From Paraburkholderia susongensis (lineage in GTDB: Bacteria > Pseudomonadota > Gammaproteobacteria > Burkholderiales > Burkholderiaceae): a stretch of 64,000 bases of DNA. The DNA lies in NCBI RefSeq assembly GCF_900177725.1, contig NZ_FXAT01000019.1, positions 57,339-121,338 on the forward strand. The letters run 5' to 3'. The position numbers were made by a program, and so were the translations under genes. Within the stretch, counting starts at the first letter, position 1; each line of letters starts with the position of its first letter. The notes beneath the pieces were generated by a model, which searched no databases, was not told the origin of the DNA, and saw nothing but the letters and a program-made list of their open reading frames with translations. Below are positions 10,270 to 18,475 of the stretch, piece after piece.

Positions 10270-10926
10270 TCTTATAGATGGCCTCTACTCGATCTTAAGG
10301 ATAACCTTACATGAGTAACGAAATGTAACGCAAAGAAGTAATCTTACGAGGGGCGGCCTCACTGTTCTTCAACAATTGAAAACACAAATCTTCAATGTGG
10401 TTTCCTATTCGTCCGGTTTCTCATAAAACGCGTATCGCCGATCATGATCGCAGTAGGCTGGAAACCGGATGCTCCATCCGACTCGAGAAATCTGCTTCCA
10501 GTCTGCTCTCCGCCTTGAGGATTGCCGTGACCGGTCATTACTGTTTGTTCTGGATATGGCAGATTAAGAGGCAATAGATACTTGATCTATCACGTACACA
10601 GAACTGGCGATCTCATCTGGTCGAAAGAGGATTGAAATCGGGTCGCCTGATTTCGTGATGAAGAGATTGACGTGTAGCGCGCGGGATTCGGCATACCCGC
10701 ATTCGCAATCTTATTTAGTGACAATCTGTGACCACTTCATCAACATTCGGCAACTAGAATCGCCTCGTTGATCGCTGCAACCGAGGTACTTCGATCTCAA
10801 GTTGCGGCAACAGACTTCTCCGACGAATTCTATCTTGATGCGAGACAGCGCGCTCAGATCTATATCGTCTCGGGAGTGTGATGTGCCGTTGCATCCACGC
10901 GGTCAACTGAACCGGACTAGATACGA
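10270..10926. other. Gap before the LysM/M23 gene
   Basis: No supported gene. A 60-aa frame on each strand at 10392-10577 mirrors the other and has no family signal. The promoter of the LysM/M23 gene should lie toward the right end but was not resolved. Confidence 0.35.
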
Positions 10927-11988
10927 ATGGTCGAGATAAACAAACGAGTAGATATCCTGCATACCGACCTCGGCGAAACCCAATCCTACGATCTCCAGCC
11001 GTGCATATGTGTAACAGTGCCTGAACCTCGGTACGGTTCACGCAACCGAGCGGTACAACGAACAGGATGGATAACTCGCAATTACAGGCTGTCAAATATT
11101 ATTGCACTTGCGGTCTCTTTCTTCGCCATCGGTAGATGTGCGGCATCAGATTTGCCCGCACCGCCAGCCAACCCCGAAAGCCCCGCGCCAGTTAACGCGT
11201 GCGCAGCCAGTCCCAATGTCCCCGCCGGGTTCTACAAGGTCAACAGAGGCGATACGCTCCAAAGTATTGCGACTGCTTTCGGGCGAGACGCTAAGGCGAT
11301 TGCTCTATGGAATCAAATCGACGAGGACAGCTCAGTGTTGGCCGGTCAGGTGGTGCACGTCGCTCCTCCCATAGTCGCTCCCCTTGTGGAAGCGCAAAGA
11401 GATTGCGACGGTGATATCACTATTGGTATGCAGCAACAGCCGCAGCTCTCCGAATTTGCTCCGACTGATGTCACACAGCAGGTTTCTCGTTCCTGCGGAC
11501 ACACGGGTGCGGCGGATGCCTCGACTCCACAAAACGTCGACGAAACGGCTTCGGAGCGAGCCACTCGTGAAACACGATCGTTACACGGGGCAACGTTTGC
11601 ATGGCCACTGCACGGTACCGTCAAAATTCCATTCGAAGCGAAAAAAACAAAGGGCATCACAATCGAAGGAAAGACTGGTGAATTCGTCGTAGCCGCCGCA
11701 GGCGGCCGCGTCGTGTACGCGGGAGGTCGCATCGCCACATATGGCCAGTTGATCATCATCAAGCACAACGTCCACCTCCTCACCGCCTATGGAAACAACG
11801 GAACACTCCTGATAAAGGAAGGCAGCGTGGTGACACGAGGTCAAAAGATCGCAAAGGTCGGTGTCGCGGACAATGGCAATCCACTTCCCGTCAGTTTCGA
11901 AATTCGTGACAACGGCGATCCTGTCGACCCGTTGATGTTTCTGCCCGTTCAACCAGACGCTAACAATGGGGTCCACGCGTTCAACTGA
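10927..11988 (+). CDS. LysM and M23-domain protein, NlpD/EnvC-like with degenerate peptidase site
   Basis: An envelope protein probably binding peptidoglycan. After a hydrophobic export segment (LSNIIALAVSFFAIGRCAAS) comes a Pro/Ala-rich linker. A LysM domain follows (GFYKVNRGDTLQSIATAFGR to VLAGQVVHVAPP, about residues 101-150), then a low-complexity linker and a C-terminal M23 domain (WPLHGTVKIPFE to VDPLMFLP, about residues 227-340). The zinc ligands of active M23 peptidases are not seen: K-G-I-T-I replaces H-x-G-x-D, HLLTAYGNN replaces the H-x-H stretch, and SFEIR lacks the usual His. E. coli NlpD is similarly degenerate and activates amidases, so an activator role is inferred. The true start is uncertain: ATG 10927 gives a long N-terminus, GTG 11017 a shorter one. 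An rlpA-type gene follows 97 bases later, suggesting a cell-wall operon. Confidence 0.8.
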   Translation: MVEINKRVDILHTDLGETQSYDLQPCICVTVPEPRYGSRNRAVQRTGWITRNYRLSNIIALAVSFFAIGRCAASDLPAPPANPESPAPVNACAASPNVPAGFYKVNRGDTLQSIATAFGRDAKAIALWNQIDEDSSVLAGQVVHVAPPIVAPLVEAQRDCDGDITIGMQQQPQLSEFAPTDVTQQVSRSCGHTGAADASTPQNVDETASERATRETRSLHGATFAWPLHGTVKIPFEAKKTKGITIEGKTGEFVVAAAGGRVVYAGGRIATYGQLIIIKHNVHLLTAYGNNGTLLIKEGSVVTRGQKIAKVGVADNGNPLPVSFEIRDNGDPVDPLMFLPVQPDANNGVHAFN

Positions 11989-12085
11989 CCGCGCTTCAAC
12001 AAAGCAGCACTGTTCACTTTTTTCCTCTACAAAGCCTCGCTTGTGGCACGGTCATGCCTCGTCACGCGACGCGCACCTCACGTCT

Positions 12086-12685
12086 ATGAAAATATGTCGA
12101 GCTTCATACGGAACGACGCTTGCTACGCTCGCGTGCATTGCAGGCTGCGCGCTGCCGGCAGCGCCGGATTCAAAACCTGATGTTCTTGAGTCGCAGCAGT
12201 CGACACATGAACCCCTTGGTCCCACTCCTCCGCAAGATTCACCCCCACAAGTTTTAATCAAACCGCAGGCGGCTCCGACACTGATGGACGAGAAGTTCAC
12301 CGCATCAGTTCAACCGCAGCCTCGTAATGGCAAGGATACGCGAGGTTTCCTGCAGACTGGATTTGCATCATTTTATGGAAAAGCCTTTGATGGAAGGCGA
12401 ACGGCCAATGGCGAGCGTTACGATATGTACGCCTTCACGGCTGCTCACCGTACCCTGCCATTGGGTTCATACGTGCGCGTCAGCGTGCCATCTAATGGCA
12501 GATCAGTCATTGTGCGAATCAACGATCGAGGGCCTTATGTCCACGGACGCGTGATCGATTTGTCGTACGCGTCGGCGACGGCTTTAAATCTTCAGCCCGC
12601 TGGCACGATGTGGGTCGAAATTGCGAGCGTCGATCCGTCCGGGGGGCCACGCGTTATTTTGAATTCAGCAAAAAACAGATACTAG
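12086..12685 (+). CDS. rlpA: RlpA-like septal lytic transglycosylase lipoprotein
   Basis: 199 aa. RlpA proteins cut denuded glycan strands at the division site and sit in the outer membrane as lipoproteins. The chosen ATG gives MKICRASYGTTLATLACIAG followed by Cys, a lipobox-type signal; the longer frame from 11966 lacks an export signal and overlaps the previous gene. A Pro/Gln-rich linker leads to a double-psi beta-barrel: FASFYGKAFDGRRTANGERY, AFTAAHRTLPLGSYVRVSV and VIVRINDRGPYVHGRVIDLS. The family's conserved acidic residues are present (Glu of NGERYD and Asp of INDRGP). There is no SPOR domain, so this is a short form. Confidence 0.88.
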   Translation: MKICRASYGTTLATLACIAGCALPAAPDSKPDVLESQQSTHEPLGPTPPQDSPPQVLIKPQAAPTLMDEKFTASVQPQPRNGKDTRGFLQTGFASFYGKAFDGRRTANGERYDMYAFTAAHRTLPLGSYVRVSVPSNGRSVIVRINDRGPYVHGRVIDLSYASATALNLQPAGTMWVEIASVDPSGGPRVILNSAKNRY

Positions 12686-12868
12686 TCGCCGCACTCAATA
12701 GAAATATTGTTATCCATAAAACGATCGCCCGCATTGCGTGGTCGAATTTTCACTCTCGAATTTCGAGCATGACCAAGTCGGAACCGGGGGCGGCGTTCAG
12801 CTAGCGAGCTCTCGACGATGATTCCGGCTGTTGTCGTATCTGACCGCTTAATGCTAACCCATTTTCAG
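12686..12868. other. Convergent intergenic space
   Basis: Lies between the rlpA-type gene (+) and the bestrophin gene (-). No clear T-run hairpin was found. Confidence 0.3.
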
Positions 12869-13750
12869 TCACCAAAGGACGCCGCTTTCCACCGCTACGG
12901 GCTTCAAAGCGTGAGGTTCATTGATACAATCGAGCAGATCGATTTCAATAGCGCGTGCGAGGGCATTTATCGGCACGTCGTTCTCCGTGTTCGAGAAAGG
13001 GCTCTGCATATCATCTCCGACCTTCAATAGTGCAAGAAGCAAAAAGCCGGCCGCAGTCGAGCCCAGCGGCGTATAGACTCCCAGCGACCCGACCAGACCC
13101 ACCGGCATCAGAAAGCAGAAAGCGTGGGTGAAAAAGACAGGATAAGCTGAGTACTGGTTGGGAAATGGCGTATTCTTGATGCGCTCCATACCGCCTTGTG
13201 CATTCGACAATTCACTCATCGTGCGAGTCACCGTTGCGAGCCTTATGCTGTCCAATCCCGTTTGCGTTGCGATGATTTCCGCAGTTCGATTCATAATTGC
13301 GTTTGGAACATTTGCAACGCCTTTCAGTCTCAGCACCTCGCCCGGCGCTAGCCGTCGAGCAAGTTCATCCCAAGGTGGCTCGCGCCGCAGATGCAAACGC
13401 AACGCGTGCACGTACGCGATATGTCTCCGCACTAGCTCCTCTGTCAAGCCGGGTAAGCCTTCCGGCAACAGAAGACGAATTTCTCGGGCGAAGCTACGGG
13501 AATGATTGACCATTGCGCCCCATAGTGTTCGTGCTTCCCACCAGCGTGCATATGCAGCGGCATTACGGAAGCTGAGATAGATAGCAATGACGGATCCCAA
13601 TAGCGATAACGGCAATCCTGGAAATGTCAGGCTACCGCGCGTATGCAGGTACACAACCGTCACCACGACATCCCACATCAGCAGCCATATGAGAGGACGT
13701 CCCACGTATCGTAGTATTTCGGCCCAACGGACTCTGCCCGGCACGATCAT
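12869..13750 (-). CDS. Bestrophin-family membrane channel (UPF0187)
   Basis: 293 aa, the usual length for bacterial bestrophins, which are pentameric inner-membrane ion channels. Visible features: an N-terminal amphipathic start, two hydrophobic segments (LIWLLMWDVVVTVVYLHT and LSLLGSVIAIYLSFRNAAAY), the family motif FRNAAAYARWWEARTLWGAM, and a second pair of membrane segments around VFFTHAFCFLMPVGLVGSLG and FLLLALLKVGDDM. The C-terminus has D-D-M-Q-S-P-F-x-N-T-E-N-D-V-P, the conserved D-P-F-N-D-L-P-like region. The ATG at 13750 overlaps the stop of an upstream small ORF (ATGA), and a G-rich tract (GAGGGGGGG) sits just before it. A GTG at 13744 is better spaced from that tract and may be the true start. 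Confidence 0.88.
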   Translation of the reverse strand: MIVPGRVRWAEILRYVGRPLIWLLMWDVVVTVVYLHTRGSLTFPGLPLSLLGSVIAIYLSFRNAAAYARWWEARTLWGAMVNHSRSFAREIRLLLPEGLPGLTEELVRRHIAYVHALRLHLRREPPWDELARRLAPGEVLRLKGVANVPNAIMNRTAEIIATQTGLDSIRLATVTRTMSELSNAQGGMERIKNTPFPNQYSAYPVFFTHAFCFLMPVGLVGSLGVYTPLGSTAAGFLLLALLKVGDDMQSPFSNTENDVPINALARAIEIDLLDCINEPHALKPVAVESGVLW

Positions 13751-13926
13751 TTCCCCCCCTCAGCGAGCCGGTCCACCACTGACGGATGGGTTCGCAAATG
13801 CGCGAGTTGCAGACACACGTCATCTTCCACTTGCGCCTGGACAGTCAGGTCACCCACCAGACTGCGAGCGACTACTACCCCGCGTGCCGCTTCCGCATTT
13901 CTTAGCCGTCCTTCTACCGTGAGCAT
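13747..13926 (-). CDS. Small ORF overlapping the bestrophin gene, 59 aa
   Basis: The frame from ATG 13926 reads MLTVEGRLRNAEAARGVVVA and ends ...VVDRLAEGGK with a TGA that overlaps the bestrophin ATG. Its style (G-R-L-R-N-A-E-A-A-R-x-V-V-V-A-R-S) suggests a BON-type or other short alpha/beta domain, but this is not certain. No ribosome binding site precedes the ATG at 13926. A good one (AAGAAGGAAAAG) lies before an ATG at about 13976 in a neighbouring frame whose first 16 codons run into this region, so the gene is probably longer and frameshifted. It was not recognised further. Confidence 0.4.
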   Translation of the reverse strand: MLTVEGRLRNAEAARGVVVARSLVGDLTVQAQVEDDVCLQLAHLRTHPSVVDRLAEGGK

Positions 13927-13980
13927 TGGAAGAGAGCCAAGCTGACATCCAGAACATGTTGTTTGCCGTTCATCTTTTCC

Positions 13981-14556
13981 TTCTTTTCAAGGTTGATTGA
14001 TTAGCTTCTACTTTCAGGAGATGTGAGGAGATTACCAAATCGCAGGGATTGCAATAATTAACGATGTTCAAATCGAGGCGGGATAAGACAACAACGCACG
14101 CCACCTGTTTGGTTTATGAGCGGACTAGCGAACGGTGTTCCGTCGATAGATGTCAAATCGCCGTGCTGAGGAAAATATTCTCCCTGAGTCAACCGAGTTG
14201 CAACGGAGTCGTGGAAGCGCAATATGGGAGAACCCTGATGTGCATCTAACGGACACTCGCTAGTCGATGCCATTGCATCTGTCGCATCTGTCAAAGGCCG
14301 CACAATTTGACAAAAAGTCACGAAGACCAACAGTCAAATTTCTAAAATCCAACTCATCGGTGTCAATGCGGCGGTAACGCTACAGTTTGATCTGAACGGC
14401 AAGCAAACGCGATGAAGAAATATGCTGTTCCAATGCTGCCGTACAAGACCACTCATCCTGCAAGACCCGCAGCCTTGTTACCACGATTTGCTAATGATCG
14501 AGATGCTATAGATTGTTTGACGGCATCGTTGCCTGATTGCAGAAAGAGGAATCAAC
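13981..14556. other. Gap upstream of the type VI cluster
   Basis: Short ORFs only (14058-14330 - and 14412-14606 +), unrecognised. A TTGACA hexamer occurs at 14307-14312 but no well-spaced -10 follows. The promoter of the secretion cluster is probably here. Confidence 0.3.
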
Positions 14557-14940
14557 ATGAACGTTGCCCACAGAAGTGGAAGTATTTTTCTCATGGCAGC
14601 CGCTGACATGCACTTCCCGTACGGTCCCCCCGTGCCAGTCGCAGTTAGTACAAGGGGCATGACTGCTATGCAGACTCCCGTCAATATGCGGATTCTGTAC
14701 AACGGCACGGATGTCACGACAACGGCCAACGATATGACCACCACGGGTGCCGAAAGCATGTTTCAGGCGGTCATATCAGGTGCTAGGCCTGGTTCCGTGG
14801 CCAAGGCCATTCGAGGAAGCCAGTGCTGGTATGTAGACGGCAAAGCAGTGGTCCGAAACAACGATATAGGCATGAACACGCTCAATAACACCGTTTCCAC
14901 GATGATGGGTTCGACCTCACAGTATATGAATAACGGTTGA
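14557..14940 (+). CDS. DUF4150 / PAAR-like protein
   Basis: 127 aa. PAAR-like DUF4150 proteins cap VgrG spikes in type VI systems. The sequence shows the family's rhythm: a Pro-rich N-terminal loop (MHFPYGPPVPVAVSTRGM), NMRILYNGTDVTTTANDMTT, a GAESMFQAVISGARPGSVAK segment, then QCWYVDGKAVVRNNDIGMNT and NTVSTMMGSTSQYMNN. The start is backed by AGAGGAA five bases before ATG. It is the first gene of the secretion cluster on the same strand. It is placed far from the vgrG genes, whereas many DUF4150 genes sit beside an effector. The assignment is by pattern and therefore moderate. Confidence 0.6.
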   Translation: MNVAHRSGSIFLMAAADMHFPYGPPVPVAVSTRGMTAMQTPVNMRILYNGTDVTTTANDMTTTGAESMFQAVISGARPGSVAKAIRGSQCWYVDGKAVVRNNDIGMNTLNNTVSTMMGSTSQYMNNG

Positions 14941-15034
14941 TCGTCGTTCACGACGCGATACCGCTGTCAGGTGGTCCATCCCCCTTCTGCGCGACGTGCT
15001 CAATCTGTCGATTCCTATTCGGCCCAGGACTGTA

Positions 15035-15562
15035 ATGCAACACGGCCCCACATTTCATCGACTGGTCAATACATCCGCGTTGCTTATCGCGGTGGCCTGC
15101 CTTGCCGGCTGCGGATTGGGTGCCGGAATTGCAAGCACCTACAGACAGGTCATCGGCACGGAATCAGCGCAACGAAACATCCAGGTCAATCTCTCCGGCG
15201 GGAAGGATCTGAACCCTAGCGTTCGTAGAATTCCGTCTCCCGTGGAGGTCTGCCTGTATCTTGTTCTCGAGCCAGACTGGCTTCCAGAGCCGCAGCAATT
15301 CGACAGCAAGTGCGCGACCGCGCGGTCGAACGGTGATCAGGTGTTGAGTGAGCGACGCATCGTTGCGCCAAATCGCACTGAGACCTTAGTGATAAAAGCA
15401 CCCGGCAATCGGGATAGCTGGTTGGTGATCGATGCGGATTTCCGCACGAGGTCTGCCAAAGCCGAACCACTTCGCGTGGCGACGAAAAGAACGAGGAACA
15501 GTGTGGAAAACGTACTGCTCGACGAACAGCAGATCACCCGCTCCAAGGCCTCAGCCCCGTGA
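15035..15562 (+). CDS. tssJ: TssJ, type VI secretion outer-membrane lipoprotein
   Basis: 175 aa from the chosen ATG. TssJ anchors the trans-envelope TssJLM complex to the outer membrane. The N-terminus MQHGPTFHRLVNTSALLIAV ends in CLAGC, a clear lipobox. The frame from 14996 adds 13 residues ahead of the signal and is less likely. The mature domain has the transthyretin-like TssJ pattern: IQVNLSGGKDLNPSVRRIPS, PVEVCLYLVLEPD, an LSERRIVAPNRTETLVI loop and WLVIDADFR near the end. tssK begins 58 bases downstream. Confidence 0.9.
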   Translation: MQHGPTFHRLVNTSALLIAVACLAGCGLGAGIASTYRQVIGTESAQRNIQVNLSGGKDLNPSVRRIPSPVEVCLYLVLEPDWLPEPQQFDSKCATARSNGDQVLSERRIVAPNRTETLVIKAPGNRDSWLVIDADFRTRSAKAEPLRVATKRTRNSVENVLLDEQQITRSKASAP

Positions 15563-15620
15563 CATCCTTCGTCCACGCAGACAGCACCAACCCCCGTTCA
15601 TACTTTAAGCGCGCCCATTC

Positions 15621-16982
15621 ATGAGTCAGATCAATTGCAACCGCGTTGCGTGGAATGAGGGCATGCTGATCGAGGTGCAGCATTTCCAGCAACTGGAGCG
15701 AAGCCTCGAACACCGCGCAGCGAATCGTTTCGCGCAGACTTTGAATCATGGGTGGGGTTTCACGCACTACGAAATCGACCATGAGGCGCTCGGCCTCAAT
15801 CGTTTTGGACTGCGCAGGGCTCGCGGCACGTTTCCAGACGGCACCGCATTCTCGATACCGGAGGGCGACCCATTGCCGGAATATGTCGATCTGCAACGGG
15901 CGGTTCCTGGCGATGTAATCTGTCTTGCCGTGCCGATGGCTCATCTTGGTACCGGTGAGGTCGAATACGACGGGCGTACACACGGCGCACGTTACTTCGC
16001 CATACTTACCGAGGTGGCGGACGCCAATGTTGCGCGTTTGTCCGGCGTCACCGCACAGCGTGTCAACATGCCCCTTGGCATGCTCAACTCACGATTGTGT
16101 CTTGAATCGCAGCTTCGCTCGAACGAAACCTTTCTGCGGCTCGCGCGCGTGCGAGGGCGCCAATCGGCATCGTCCGTTCTGCTCGACGAACATTTCATTC
16201 CGGCGCTTCTCGACTCGCGAGCCCATCCGTCACTAAAGGCGTTATGCGCCGAATTTCAGAGTGTTCTTTCTCTTCGACTCGGCTCGCGAATCCAGGGTAC
16301 TGTGTTGTCGGCCGGTGGCAGTGTAGCCGAGTTGATCGAATTGCTCATGGCACAGGCACTGGCCGAATATCGCCTGCGTTTACGGCATCTCGACGCGTTC
16401 TCTCCCCTTCCTCCTTCATCGCTGTTCGTCGAACTGATGGGTCTGCTGGGTCGGCTCGCGATCGTTCCTGGGCTTGAGGACGTGGCCGATCGAACCGATC
16501 TCGCCTATGACCACGACAACCTGCAGGTAAGCTTTCAGGCTCTGTCGCAGGCGTTGCGGCGTGCACTGGCGCTGATTATCGAAACCCCGCTGCTGTCGCT
16601 GCCTTTCGAAAATCAAGGGGATGGCTTCTATCGTTGCGTGATCGATCGCCAATGGCGGCTGCAGAAACTGGTCTTCGCGTTCAGAGCAGAGATGCCGTCG
16701 GAAACACTGCGCGTGCAATTACCCCAACAGATCAAGCTTGGGCCCGTCGAAACTATCCAGAAACTGGTCGACCTGCAGTTGCCCGGCGCGCGTCTCATGC
16801 CGGTGCCGGTTACACCGCGTCACGTTCCCTTCTACGCGCAATCGGTTTACTTCGAAGTCGAGTCGACGGACTCCTTCTGGGAAAGCACGGTCAACAGTGC
16901 GGCCATGGCGCTACGAGTAGTGGGCGACTTTCCAGGGTTGCAATTTGAAGCGTGGGGCTTGCGTGAGGGCAAAGTAGCATGA
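15621..16982 (+). CDS. tssK: TssK, type VI secretion baseplate adaptor
   Basis: 453 aa, normal for TssK, which links the baseplate (TssEFG, VgrG) to the TssJLM membrane complex as trimers. The family start is clear: NRVAWNEGMLIEVQHFQQLE and RSLEHRAANRF (W-x-E-G-x-x-x-x-x-Q-H-F-Q). Other recognisable parts are YVDLQRAVPGDVICLAVPMA, the helical domain around LSAGGSVAELIELLMAQALA and the C-terminal FYAQSVYFEVESTDSFWEST. Its TGA overlaps the tssL ATG (ATGA at 16979-16982). Confidence 0.95.
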   Translation: MSQINCNRVAWNEGMLIEVQHFQQLERSLEHRAANRFAQTLNHGWGFTHYEIDHEALGLNRFGLRRARGTFPDGTAFSIPEGDPLPEYVDLQRAVPGDVICLAVPMAHLGTGEVEYDGRTHGARYFAILTEVADANVARLSGVTAQRVNMPLGMLNSRLCLESQLRSNETFLRLARVRGRQSASSVLLDEHFIPALLDSRAHPSLKALCAEFQSVLSLRLGSRIQGTVLSAGGSVAELIELLMAQALAEYRLRLRHLDAFSPLPPSSLFVELMGLLGRLAIVPGLEDVADRTDLAYDHDNLQVSFQALSQALRRALALIIETPLLSLPFENQGDGFYRCVIDRQWRLQKLVFAFRAEMPSETLRVQLPQQIKLGPVETIQKLVDLQLPGARLMPVPVTPRHVPFYAQSVYFEVESTDSFWESTVNSAAMALRVVGDFPGLQFEAWGLREGKVA

Positions 16983-18475
16983 ATTTTCTGAACGATGTTG
17001 CGGCCATGCTGCGCCGTATGCCAGGGATGCAAAACACCCCTGGTATTAACGCGGATTGGCGCCGCCTGCCCGGCATGTCGGCCGGCTCCGAAGCGGCGTC
17101 GGTGGCTGACTCCCTGTTTAGCCCATTCGCCAATACGACGACGCAGTCCACTCACGGCGACACCGCGCATAACGCCAGCGAGGCCGCCGAGCGGACCGCC
17201 TTGGCACCCGCCAGGGAATCGCAAACACCACTGCAGCCTGCGGGAACCGTAAGATTGGGCACGGCCCGGATTGCACCGCCAGTCACGCGCGCCGGACGCA
17301 GTGAGGCGCGCTGGAATAATCCGATCATCAATGCCGCTATGCCGGTGTTGTTGCGTCTGCACCGCGGCAATGACGACGCCCAATGGATCGACGCGAACAG
17401 TCGGTCGCAACTGGCTCTCGAGCTCAAGCTGTTTCGCGAGCGGTTGATCAAGGAAGGACAGCCGAGCGCGGTCGTCGACGATGCTTCATATCTCCTGTGT
17501 ACGTATTTAGATGAAACGGCTAACGATTCGGCCCGCCTCCGCCATTCGACGCCCTATGACGGCCAACGTTCGTTGCTCGTCGAGTTTCATGGCGATTCAT
17601 GGGGTGGCGAAGACGCTTTCTCAGATCTCCAAAACTGGATGACCAAGACGCCACTACCAGTCCCTCTGCTGGAGTTATACGAACTCGTGCTGTCTTTAGG
17701 TTGGCAAGGTCGATACCGGGTACTGGACCGCGGCCCGGTCTTGTTGGCCGATCTACGCTCGCAATTGAATACGTTGCTCTGGGGAGAAAAGACACCCTCT
17801 CCCCTTGGCGCGGCACTCCCGGTATCTCAGCAAGACGCGAAGCGCGGTTGGTGGACGGCAACGCGGCTCTGCCTGCTGGTGCTTGTAGCGCTCCTGCTGC
17901 TTTACGGTCTCGCGGTTATTGATCTCGACAGCCGCGGCCGACCGGTGAGAGCAGCGCTGGCAGCTTGGGAACCGCCCATGCACACTATCGATCTAGAGAA
18001 AAATCTGCCCGATGCCATCGAAGTGATTACGCGCGAAGGGTGGATGAGCGCTCAAAGGTATAAGGACGGATGGCGGCTGACCTTCAGATCCGATCGCGCA
18101 TTCAATGCCGGGGACGCCCAGTTCTTGCCCAGTTTTGAACCGCTCATCAAGCGCTTCGCCGATGCCATCGCCCCGTGGCCTGGAAACATTGAGGTGGTGG
18201 GCCACACCGACGCGCAGCCAGTGCATACGAGCCGATTCCCGAGCAACCTCGCGCTTTCCGAGCAACGCGCCCGTATTGTGGCCGAGACGTTGATCCGCAA
18301 CGCCGACACCAGCGTGAATCGGCCCGCGCGCCGGATCACCTGGTCCGGGCGAGGCTCGTCGGAGCCAATCGATCCGGCGAATACGCCACAGGCCTATGAG
18401 CGCAATCGCCGCGTCGAAATATTATGGAATGTCGTGGGTCTGCGCAACCAATCCTTAAGGGCGGATCAACCGTGA
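16979..18475 (+). CDS. tssL: TssL with C-terminal OmpA peptidoglycan-binding domain
   Basis: 498 aa. TssL is the inner-membrane partner of TssM. After a variable N-terminal 110 residues comes the cytoplasmic DotU domain (NPIINAAMPVLLRLHRGNDD, SYLLCTYLDETANDSAR, FHGDSWGGEDAFSDLQNWM, LGWQGRYRVLDRG). One membrane helix follows (LCLLVLVALLLLYGLAVIDL, about residues 299-318), then a periplasmic OmpA domain (IEVVGHTDAQPVHTSRFPSN and LSEQRARIVAETLI). This is the evolved TssL form that binds peptidoglycan itself, so no separate TagL is needed. It overlaps tssK at its start and tssM at its end. Confidence 0.95.
   Translation: MNFLNDVAAMLRRMPGMQNTPGINADWRRLPGMSAGSEAASVADSLFSPFANTTTQSTHGDTAHNASEAAERTALAPARESQTPLQPAGTVRLGTARIAPPVTRAGRSEARWNNPIINAAMPVLLRLHRGNDDAQWIDANSRSQLALELKLFRERLIKEGQPSAVVDDASYLLCTYLDETANDSARLRHSTPYDGQRSLLVEFHGDSWGGEDAFSDLQNWMTKTPLPVPLLELYELVLSLGWQGRYRVLDRGPVLLADLRSQLNTLLWGEKTPSPLGAALPVSQQDAKRGWWTATRLCLLVLVALLLLYGLAVIDLDSRGRPVRAALAAWEPPMHTIDLEKNLPDAIEVITREGWMSAQRYKDGWRLTFRSDRAFNAGDAQFLPSFEPLIKRFADAIAPWPGNIEVVGHTDAQPVHTSRFPSNLALSEQRARIVAETLIRNADTSVNRPARRITWSGRGSSEPIDPANTPQAYERNRRVEILWNVVGLRNQSLRADQP

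Noticed and set aside
18424..18471. Longer tssM from the ATG at 18424
   Set aside because: It would place 16 extra residues within tssL; the GTG at the GTGA overlap gives a standard N-terminal membrane helix.
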